A stretch of DNA of 64,000 bases. Source: Harmothoe impar (Eukaryota > Annelida > Polychaeta > Phyllodocida > Polynoidae). A program made the translations under genes and the position numbers. Under the pieces are notes generated by a model. That model saw nothing but the letters and a program-made list of their open reading frames with translations. It was not told the origin of the DNA and made no database searches. The stretch is from positions 39,834,976 to 39,898,975 of the forward strand of contig OX381718.1 in the NCBI GenBank assembly GCA_947462335.1. Reading direction: 5' to 3'. Shown here piece after piece: positions 38,601 to 50,600 of the stretch; positions within the stretch are counted from its first letter, which is position 1; every line of letters starts with the position of its first letter.

Positions 38601-41600
38601 ACAGAAATACCAAGACTTATATCCTACAAAGGTCCATCAACTTTTAACCTAAAAATACTAAGACTATACATCTGGATGTGATAATTTCACATACAAAAGA
38701 GGGGAAGTTGGCTATATCCACCGTAAGATTCCCACGTAATTTCCTCAATACCTAGAGGAACATAACATTTATTAAAGCATATCAACTGCCTCTCAGTTTA
38801 GTTAGTTAAAAAAATGTATAACGTTTTTTTGCTGATATCTAAAGTGGGTGAATACAATTTTGGTGTTTTTTTGTTGTTGTATATTGAATGTATGAGGAGA
38901 ATTTTGCCTTAGACCTTTGCTTGTATCGGAAGGAAATAAGACACACACAAAACACGCAGTCCGGAATACCCCTCGGATCTGTCACACTTCAGGTAAGTTG
39001 GCTTTGTTCGGATGCTGCCGTAAACCTAGTGAGCCGCATAAAGCTAGCTGGCGAATCCCTCTGGACGTCGGCTTATATAGGCAGCCAGACCGCACACACA
39101 TGTGTGGTACCGACTACCTATAGCGGCCCCTGTCCATACTCCGGAGCCGGGACAGGTGAATGTGAAGGATCCGGACAGGGTTCGGAACCAACGTCCAGCA
39201 GGACCCGCCTATAGATATAATAGTAAACTCAGACCGACAGGCTCCTACACTTCTAAAAATAATCTCTAAAATGTGAAAATGATCTCAACACACAACATTT
39301 CCTCTTGGAACATTTCATAAATTATCTGTATTATCAACTTCAAATAGATTATCTAAGTAGTTTACAACATGTAGATTGTAAAATGAACAAAAAGAGCAAA
39401 AATGTTTGATGTATATTGTTCAAACTTAAAAGTAACTTACTCTGCTTCTGTGGAGTTATCAATTTAACTGAATACAAGACACAGAATGACAACAATATTT
39501 AGATCTGCAGAACTGGTATCTCACAAAGCTATATTGATGTGATTTTAAAATTAGTGAAAAGGAAAAAGTCAGGCTATAAGTTGGATTAACATAAGCCCAT
39601 GCCTGTACAGTGTAGTCTCTGTAACATGTTTAGTGTCCTACAACATGTTATACAGTACATTAAAGCTGCTATACAAGCTGGCACACCCAAATCCACATTT
39701 CTATTTTTTGTATCTCAGATGGTTTAATACCCCTTTTTCCTCTTAAGATATGCTATATATTTTGGCATATACATAGTACATGGCTCATATTTGAACTGTT
39801 TCATTAAACTTAAAGCTTGGGTAAAACTCACAAAATAATGTTGAGATTTTACCAGTACACTCCAACAAGAGGGCTGAGTACAAATACGCAGAAAGTGAAA
39901 AAAGAAATCTATATGTCCCAGGTTGTATACCAGCTTTAGAGTATAGGAAGATAGTACAAAGAAGACTATTAAGTATTTTACAGACTACTACTCTACGCTG
40001 CAAGTTCACACCTGTTCGGGAGGATGCTCGGGAGGAGGAAACCCGCGCCGAGCCTGTCAAGGTCAGTCATGGCAAACAACACAAAGTAACCAGCAATGAG
40101 ATGTTATCAATCTTAATTTGGGGGTTTCAATTTTTTCTTACTTCTCACTTTTTATCATTTGTAATGGTCTTCATTGCTTGTTATTCATTGGCTTTGCTTT
40201 CCAATACGCTTTTTCATTTTGATACAATACTAGTACTGATCATCAAAATGGCCCATGAAACGTTTATATATTGACACATTTCCATTGAATTAAAATCCTA
40301 ATGGGCTATTTCATTCCATCAGTCGGGCATTTTACTTTATCCCTGCACTACTAATACATATACATGGCTACCCAAACTGAGGTACATGTATTATAATCCT
40401 GGCCGGCCCAGAAAATATCTACGGTAGGCAAGATCTGAGTAAATGAAGAGGACAATCAGTGCAAATTTAGTCCACAATTAATGAGAAAGTATCGAGAATA
40501 TAAGAACATCCTCCTAAAAGGCGATGAATTTTAAATGTAAAAAAATAAACATATATCACTCACCAGTTCTTCCTGCTGGGGGTCTTGAACCATAGCTGCT
40601 CCCACCCCCACCACTCCCACCTCCCCCTCCATGTTGGGCAGAGGCTACTTTGGGGCGTGGCGCCTTGTACTGTAAATGAAACATGTAAGAGAGTATGGGA
40701 CAAGTTTTTTAGCCTTTTTTTCTCCAATATATATATATATATCTTATTCTATTTTATTCTTCATAAAGATACTAATTGGTCTTCCAGACCTATTTTGTTA
40801 TACAGTATCCGAGTGAAGGGAATTTGAGAGTCATATTGTGAAAGACTGTATTGAAAATATGGGAAAATTTGAAATCATCTAGTCAATTTCTTGGATATAT
40901 CTTATAGATATTTTTTATTCGTTATTAGTGATTAAATATTCATTACCTCGCAATTAAGATTCTCTTTAAAATATTAACAAGTTGGAACATCTCTGAGATG
41001 AAATTTAAATCGTGAAATTTTCACATTCCTTACCTGTGGTTTCGGTTTGGCCTTTGTTTTTTCCGCGTTGACCCTTTTCCGCATCTGCTGCTCCTTACAA
41101 AAGGGGATGTGCCGCTGTGCAGCCGTCTCGTTAAACCGCCGCTCACAGAACTCGCACTGGACGTAGTCTGAAAACAAGTACCATTAGATTCTGAGATATT
41201 TCCATAGAACGACATCTGAAATGATATCTTCAGCCAATGAGATAATGGCTGGCACACAATATCATAATGATGCGTGTTGTATATAAAGACTATTGACTCT
41301 TCCAATTGATTTTCCTATAACCGAGAAGAGCTTCTGATGCGACAAGCTGAAAACTGCCACGTTTCAACTGTGCTAGAACTTAAAGTGCCTTTATCTTATC
41401 TAGCCGTGCTACCATAAAACATAGAATCAAACTCAGTTTTAATTTGATACTAAGGCCACACCAAATTAAAAAGTTGGTCTATGGATTTTGTTTTCCAAAA
41501 ATAGGTGCGGGAGGGCGAATTTTTTTTTTTTAATTTTTACAAACTGATATTTTCAGGCTAACGATGGCAGAAAAGACCACCAAAAAAAAAAAAAAAAAAA

Positions 41601-44600
41601 AAAATCCAATTTCTCAGAAAATGATGCGGGCGCAGTCCATAGACACAATTCTTTTCAAAAAAAATAATTTCCATTTTCGAAAATATGGTGCGGGAAATCC
41701 GTAGACCAACTTTTTAATTTGGTGTGGCCTAAACATGTGGCTTATACAAGTCGTTTTAGAAGTATGTTACAATGCTAAGGGCGCCATTATCAGACGCTCT
41801 GTGCAGCTATCCCAGTCTTGCGTATAAGCTGAATCCTCATGTTGTCCTTTAAATGCGAGACCTTATGTTAATAGGATTTTCTCTAGCTCGATTTTGGCTT
41901 CTAGGTTTTATGTTACAAGTGATTGTCTAACCTGGGTTGATGGTTGGGGGAGGCGGTGGTGGCAGCGGTTTGCCTGCATTAATAGCCGCCTGGACTCCAC
42001 GTGCAGCCCGGATCGTGTTCACAAAGTCCTGATGTTTCTGCCGCCAACTCGAGTTCTTAGCCGGCTTTATCTCCTAATAAGTCAATCGTAAAATCCAGTC
42101 AATTTTCGGACAATGAATATAATTTTAATCCTGTAGGTTTTAGTATAAACATGACTGAAGAAACATCCCCTAATGATAAAAAGAACCTCAGGGTTCCCAC
42201 ACAATTTTCAGATGGAAACTCCCTGACTTTCCATGACCAGAAATTACCATTTTTCGTGACAATATTTACTGTCCCGTCACAATATAGAACTGGGTGATCA
42301 TCAATTTGATGGGAACAATTTCTAAAATCTCAAAAGCAAATACAAATGTAGTAAATTCTAATGGATTTTATATCTTTATTTTTTCCCCCCATTTTAAATG
42401 ACTTTGCCAGACCCACGGCACAATTTCACAAGATGCCATGACTTTGCATATCTTTTTCTTTGATATACATCTTACTTTAAGTCAGACATTAAAGTAGATA
42501 TAATAACTTATGTGAGGCACTTATATAACAGACATACAAGAATAGCTTTCTTGGTGTTTCAAAAATCTCGAAATATCTTAATCTTAATCATGAATACAGT
42601 TCCAGTGGACTTTTATTCAGTATTCATTGCAGCTTTTGAGCAAAACAATAAACGAGATGTTATAAATGCAGTTTACATTCTAAATAGTTAAACCGAACAT
42701 GGAGAAGTGACGTTCTGTAGATTCCTACGTATAAGATGTGGGTTAATATATGTGGGAATTTACGCTACATAGTTGATATGATTAATACTTATAGTTAACC
42801 AACAAAAAAAATAGTTCAATGCCATTAAAGCTTACCTATTCTTACCATATTTAATATTAGTGAGTGGTGCAACCATGTGGTCCATTCCAATTTCAAGGTG
42901 ACGGCCTTTTTACGGGCTTTACTAATCAATGTATGTATATCTGACCTGTTGTGTAGAGGAGAAGTTGTTTTTTTGGACACTCGCCCTGACCTTTTGAGTG
43001 GTAGACCGGCCTTTCGGAACTTGTTTGATGTCCGTCCCCTCTATCCGCTGTTTAGTCGTATCAAATACTTTCCGCTTCTTCGCTGCAGTCTTGGCGCATA
43101 TCGGTTCATGCCGTGTCTGAAGAATTTAATGGAAGCTATCAGCACGTATTACATTAAACCAAATTTAGGGCAAGAATGTAGGCAGGTCACTGTGATTATC
43201 CTCATGGTTCCCAAAAAATTCACAGACTGAAATTCCATGACTTTTCATGACAAAAGTTACGATTTTCCATGACAATATTTACTGTAGTATCGCAATATGG
43301 CGCCAGGTGGTCTATATATTTTTTAATGATTTGAAGAATATTTTTATCACACAAAACCCAACACAAGAGTTTTATTTTTCCGATTTTTATTTGAAGTCTC
43401 AGGTATTTGATGACATTTTCTGGTTTTTTTTTGGAGTGATCTCATAATGCTACGTTTCGAGTTATTTAATAACTCTTCATCAGGCAGAGGATGCTTACTT
43501 GAGTTTCAACAGGTACTGAGGTACTATAAATGATCACATTTTGTTACAAAAATTACCGTAACCATGGTGACTGGCATGTCAACAACATTTATGAATATGA
43601 ATAAATATATACATACAAGTACATTCAAAGTTTGTGCAAGGATAACGTATTACTCTCTTGAGAATCCAAGTGGTGAATATAACACAACATGTGGTGGTCT
43701 ACATTATAGGCTTATAATTAGATTATAATATAACATTTTTCTATTTGAAGTAGACATGACAAGACTTATGTATGACAGGCGCTTGGGTAGCCTAGAATTA
43801 TAAATATAGGCGCTTGGGTAGACTGTATTCTTCTTTGTTGCATCTTTTTTCTAGTCCTGTTGTTGCTTTTATGTAGTCTTGTTTTAGAGTCTCTCGTCTT
43901 GTTTGGTAGTAGTCTTTTAGTTGTAGTCTTAGTTTTTTTGCCACATTCTAGTAATGTTTCTTCCCATTGTAGTAGAAATTCCCAGTTGTTCTCGGGTATT
44001 TGTGGTGTTATTTTGCCTATTTTTTAATGAGTAAACGTTTCTAAAATCTCATAAGTAAATGGTACATTCATTAAGTATTTTGTCATAATATCCCCTTCCC
44101 CACATTTCCCATGACTTTCCCTGACTCATGGCAGAATTTCACAAGATTCCATGACTTTCCATGACAATGATTTATTCCATGACTTTCTATGGCACGTTGG
44201 AACACTGTATAATGCCTAACCATGGATTATTAGAATCCGTTTCCTATAACCGTACAGTTATGCCTGTAAAAGTCAGTACCATAAATTCTTGTGTATAAGC
44301 CTAACCATTGTGGAAGCCGCACCCCTATCTTAGGAGAACCCTATAAGTCGCCCCAGGTATCTCTGATTTTGGCCAATTTAATACTGTACATATGTTGTAT
44401 ATCTCTAATTAAACAACTTTAGGAAAATCTGGATGCTACCCAACGATGCAATTCGCCTGCTCACTCCCCATCACAATCTCTAGCTTCTACTGTAGGAAAC
44501 ATGGGACGTAACATCTGCTTGGAGAGAGATTTTCACGACACTCCCGATACCGTTTGCGCTACGCTAAGGCATTCCCAGAGTGCAGTGTACTAGGTCAGAC

Positions 44601-47600
44601 GAACGCTACCAGTTTTCCCGCGCCACGATCGCCAGCAGCGGAGCTGCTGGTAACCTTGATATAAACCGCACCCCCACGTTAGGAAAATCCTATGAGCCGG
44701 GCCTGGTGCCTGTCATTCATGCAAGCTGCAGCTTATACTAAATTTCTTTTGATGCTTTAAGTTTTTGACTTTAAATGTAGGATGCTGCCATAATAGGAAA
44801 ACAGTAATTCTGTATGCATATGTATTGAATTAATGTTAAGAATGAACTTTATTATTTAAACAACCATTATTACATTCACTGCTGCAGTTCCTTTAGTCTT
44901 TATGCCTTGCGTGTTACGCAGGTACCGTAAAACCTCACGTATAAGCCACGGCTAGTACGCGAGTCAGATCGGGGTGCGGCTTATAGGATCGGCCGATGGT
45001 CAGGGTGCGGCTTATACGCGAGTTTTTGCTATATGGTACAGTATTAAAAGTCACCATAATCAGATCGCTGGTGCGGCTTATAGGATCGGCCTAAAGTCGG
45101 GGTGTGGCTTATACGTGAGTTAGGCTTAGGCTATGTGAGGTTTTACGGTACACGATAAAGCTAAGATACCTGTTATGGCACCTACCTAATCAATAAATCA
45201 ATATACGATTAACAGACCTTGTCCTTGTGGTAATCGATAATCAATCAATAACAATGAGCCTTGTCAAGAGGCCAAAGCGGGCAAAGGCACACATTCATAG
45301 ACCTTAAAATAATTGCCGTTATAACTTATAGCCAAGAATGTTAATCGTTTGGGAGTAAGTTTGGACAACTATTCTTACATTGAAGTTGTTTAAAAATGAC
45401 ACGTACATAAAATATGCATAGAGTATGGAAGAATATAGTATTAGCCTCATGTCACTTCATACAATGGACAGCCAATGCCTTGGATGTATAAAGCATATGG
45501 TGGGCACTTAAAAAGTATACACGTCGTAAAAAAAAAGGAGGAAAAACAAGATATATGGCCATCTGTTTTAAAACAGTACTGTCCTCTAACTATTCAGCGC
45601 AGCCACACAAACAGAATGGTATGTGTGTGTACTGTTTGATGTCTAACATAAAGGTCAACTGGCCAATAATGAATAATGAAACAAGTACATTGTACATGTA
45701 GAATAGACCTCCTGACGTGGGCACAGGTGTCTATGCTACCATATGCATAATTATTTAATGAGCATTCCTGTGAAAGTATAGACTGGGCATGGCAACGTGT
45801 GTAACAGTTCCTCACGTCTGTTTATGCCACCATCTTGGCCTCAACCAGGAAAAACATAGCTGATGTGTATAAAGTAAAGACATCATATAAGGCCAAAATA
45901 AGAGTTGTGTTCAGGTATCCCTGGCGACCCTATCTTTTTGGCCCTACCCAAGTTAATTAATTTTTTGTTTGGAAGGCTGGAACAACTTTTTCATTGAATT
46001 TTTTTTACTGCGTGAAATTATGCGAAAAAGGGAGGAATTTTGTCTCATAATCCTTAAAAAGTATATTAACCCTATTTTTTTTCGGGCTATGTTATCTGAA
46101 CACAACTTCTATTTTTTTTGGCCTAAGCAGCAGCCTCCAACGCCCCCCGCCCCCCCCCCCCCCCCGCCCGGTCCACCAGGAGAACTTTACGTATATGCTG
46201 CTTCTGGTCTCATTTCTCAGTTACATCTTCTTATTTCGTTGTATGTGACCTCCCACCCCCTCATCTGATCCTATCACATTGGGACGTGTCATTTGATGCA
46301 CATTGCACAAATATTGATTGTAGTGTCGTTACGAGAACACACATGGTTCAATTTAAACATGGTTTTATTTGCAGTTAGTTGTTTACATAGACTTACCAAT
46401 GCATCGTGGTTGAACTGCCGACCACAGATGTCACAGGGAATGCGATCCCCGGACATGGTCGCCGTGAAGGCTGAAAATGAAATATCACATCATTTGATAA
46501 ACAGTGTATGTGCATGATATCGCAAGGTACATAAATAGACAGATTATAAAAATATGCTTCAGGGTTCCCACAAAAATTTCAGATTGAAATTACATGACAT
46601 TTCCATGACATTCTATGACAAAAATCTCAATTTATCATGACATAACAACCTTCTGGGGGTCAGGGGGCTTAGCCCCTGAGAAAATGTCTATAATCTGGAA
46701 GGCAAATAGTACATCCTGAGGCCAATTTCTTTTTTTAATAAAAAAATAAAAATGTGTTTCAGGCAACCCGACCCTAGATTCCAAAAAGGGCCGACCCTAG
46801 CTTTTTTTTTCTCAATTTTGGAGATTTCTTCTTTTTTTTTCTCTATTTAAAAGTAATAAATTTAAGCAAATCTTTGGGCTAAAATAACAACCTACCACTG
46901 ACCTCAGTGGTCTGAATAATGGTCTGCCTTCAGGTGAGGCCATCAGTCCCAGAAAGTGGGGCAATAAGAGCTGCAGGTGTGAGGAGGAAGGAGGGGGGGA
47001 GGGGTCCATTTAAAAAAAAAAATAATAAGTACCAATAAGTATTAATATATATCAGCATTGTGTTCTTTGTCTAAATAGCACCACGGGGGTGTTTTTATTT
47101 TCTACCTACAATATTTTAAAGTTTTTCTTAATTTTTCCCAAAAAAAACACCTAATTTTTGCATTAGAAAAAATATTAACCCTCTCACCGCCAGCAGGCCG
47201 CTATAGCGGCCAGGGCACCTTATTCACTGAGCTGAACAAGAAAAATATTAGTCAAAATTGGTGAAAATATTTTCTTAAAAGTCCTAGTCGAAGCACCTCA
47301 TGTTTGGTATCATATTAAAGCCACATCCTCTTTCACATCCTACATTCCATTCTTGTTTACGAAGAAAGTGAGAGGAGTACCTATACTAAAACCTCATTTG
47401 AATTTTTGATTTTTTTTTTTTCAAATTTTTGGCAAAATTACAGAGAAATCTGGCGGTGGGAGGGATACAGTTTTTCTTGCAATTACAATATCTATACACA
47501 GTCAAACTGAAACGTGTAACCAGGATAAAATAAAAATCGTTCCAAAAAAAAAAAAAAGATAATAAAACATGGTTTTGCCAATTTGATTATACTTTTGGTT

Positions 47601-50600
47601 TTCTGGGACCACATAAGGGAGTGGTCATTTTTTAGCAACAGGGGGGGGGGACCAAAAAGATTTGGACCCCTTAAAGTGTGGGGGGGGGGGGGTGAACCAA
47701 AAAAAATTTGACCCCTCTTGAGGGGGAGAAGAAAAAAAATTACACCCCTTTTTAGCGAAAAAGCCTGCGCATTACTATAGCTCAAAGGGGTCGGCCACGC
47801 TCAAATTCAACCTGCCTGGAGGGGGGGACTGAAAAAATGTCAACCTCTCTCGCGGGGGGGGGGGGGGGGCGAAAAAAGTTCCGACCCGCTCGCGCGAAAA
47901 TCGACCAACCCCCCCCCCCCCCCTGTTGTAAAAAAAATGACCACTCCCTAAGGCTTAGCTATAAAATTAGAAGTGGGGCCATCAGTCCCAAGTGGGGCCA
48001 TTCCTGGCCGAAAATGGACGATTCGCACTACTGTCAGTTCGCACTACTGTCTGTTCGCACTACTAGATGATTCGCCCTAGTCGATTCGCACTACTTTCTG
48101 GATGATTCGCACTAGTGCCAGTCTTAACTAAACATAGGCTATTTATGTAGGAAGAGTAGAAAAAAAAGGGGAAAAGAACGGGGGTTGGGGGGCAGAGCCC
48201 CCCATAACAACATTAACAAGGCTATCCTTCAAAAAAAAGGGGGTTCAGGGGCAAAGCCCCTGATATTACAATATAAGGTAGACCAAATCTAATAAATAAA
48301 GAATTTTAGTGAAATGAATACTGGCACTAGTGGCAGAATTATAATATATTCTTTTTTGAACAGTGGCAGCAGAGTAGGAAAAGAAAAAAGACCCCTACTC
48401 CGGGGGAGTAGAGGCCCACACCACCGGGGAGTAGAGGCCCACACCCCCGGGGAGTAGAGGCCCATCCCCCCCCCCCCCCCCCCCCACCCCCCCCCCCCCC
48501 CCCCTCACCCCCCCGGGAGTAGAGGGCCACACCCCCGGGGAGCTTTAGGGCGAATCATCCAAATCCATACTCCTGCCCTGGGGTAGTGCGAATGGTCCAG
48601 CAAGTAGTGCGAATCATCCAGGAGGTGTAGTGCGAATCATCTAGGGCGAACTGACAGTAGTGCGAATCGTCCATAATTCTCACTGGCATCAGTCCCAAAA
48701 TGTGGGGCCATCAGTCCCAAGTGGTCCAAGTGGGGCCAACTTGACGTGGGACCAAGTGTCCTTGGGGCCATCAGTCCAAAGCCAAGGCTCCCTGGCCCTA
48801 GACTGAATTTCATCTTTCAACGGAGGGTGTTTACTTCTACACTACAGTAGGGCTACGAGAGTGGCTACCCTTGGCCTTGCCCCCAATCAATCGGGGTCTG
48901 GTCACAGGTAGCTCATCTAAGGGAGCGTTCATTATTTATGCCAGGGGGGGGGGTGTGCAAATCAGGGGGGGGGGTCATTTTTTTAAGGGGTATTCGGAGG
49001 GGGGGGGGTCTTTTTTTCCCAACCTATTCTTAGGGGGGGGGGTCTTTTTTTTCCAACCTATTCTGAGGGGGGGGGTCATTTTTTTTAGGGGTATTTATTC
49101 GGGAGGGGGTATTTTTTGACATAACGTGACGCGAATTTCACGACACATGTCGCGAATTGGGGTCATAAAGACGGTAGAACTTTGCTAAATTTCTTGCCTA
49201 CCAATCGACACTTGTATGATTCACTACTTTTCTTTTCCTAAAAAACTATAATTAACTGGAGAGAGAGCATTAATTCAACACGTGAAGAGTACAGAATGTA
49301 GGGGGTCTAAACAGCAAAGCTATCAGTGTGCAGTTAGATGAATGCAATCATGGCACCGAAATATGACAGTACTGTATCCGAAATAGTTTGGGTTAATTGG
49401 ACTTTAGCCTTGCATCCATATGCAAGGGTGAACTTGCCTACATTTTTAGACCCTGCCTTTCTTCCCAATAGAGGAGCAGATGCATAGTATGCAAGATGCA
49501 GATCTACCTCATATAATATTGATACATTGTAGCTTAGGTCCACTCCACCAGTCAAAGGCGTGATTACACTAATCATGATACACACTTTTCCTTGGTATCT
49601 TGTACCAGACCCTGCTAAATGAGCCACAGCGTTCTGATTGCACAGCTCTCAATTTTTTTAGAATACCTTCACCATCTCCCTGATAGCTGCCTGCTTCTCA
49701 CAGATTCTAAGACTTATAAAATCAGCAGACTCATAGAGTAAACATGATCATCCCACTGTAAATCGGTGTACCGAATGCCTTGAAATGTAGCAAATAGCCA
49801 CCAGATCCACAGAGTTTTCTGCTGCAGATGCCACTCCTTCTGTCGCCAATTTCTAAATCTCCCTCTAAGTTCATCTTTGGCTTCAACAGAAATCAGGCAC
49901 TGAATAATCGTTGCTACTCATCGCTACTTGGCCTCATCAGAATTTTTAGAGCTCTATATTTGGTTCTGGTCAAGTTGCTTCCGATGCTCTGCAGGGTTAT
50001 CAGTGAGTTATTCATCACTATTTTAAAGCTTTTATTTTTTTTGGAGTCGATGCATTCCCATGGCTTGGTTATACTGACCACACCCTAGAATATTGAAGGC
50101 AGATACCTTATGGCATTTCCTCAAAGAAAGGTTATCAACTATGGTGCACGTAACATCCATGCATACCATTGATGGCTTAAGCGATTGTAATTGATCCGTG
50201 CCATTATATAACAAAGACACATTCCCCTGTGACTCTTTGTTCAACTTCAAATTCTCACCCTGAGCTCCCTATTTCTTACTGATCCTAGCCTTTGGAAAAC
50301 CAAACTAGGTTTAAATAGTGATCTTGTTCCTTTGACTGCAAGTTATAATACCAGGATACATTAAAATGGGCCGATTGACCTCTAGATTTTCAAAATTTTC
50401 TTCAGGTTTGCCACTCCTATAATGTCCAGAGCATCCCTTTATCAAACATCTTTGTTTTAAGCTGCAGTAGCACAGAACAGGGGGGGGGGGGGCTGGGGGC
50501 CTAGTAAAGTGGGGGAGCCAATCTTTTTGGGAAACATGAACATTCTAGACTCAAGTACCCAAGAATACACCAATCTCGAGGTAAAATTCCTAAAACTTTC

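Noticed and set aside
45969..46268. 99-codon plus-strand frame with a poly-proline run
   Set aside because: Proline run comes from a homopolymer C-tract; the rest is AT-driven and lies in a ZC2HC1A intron.
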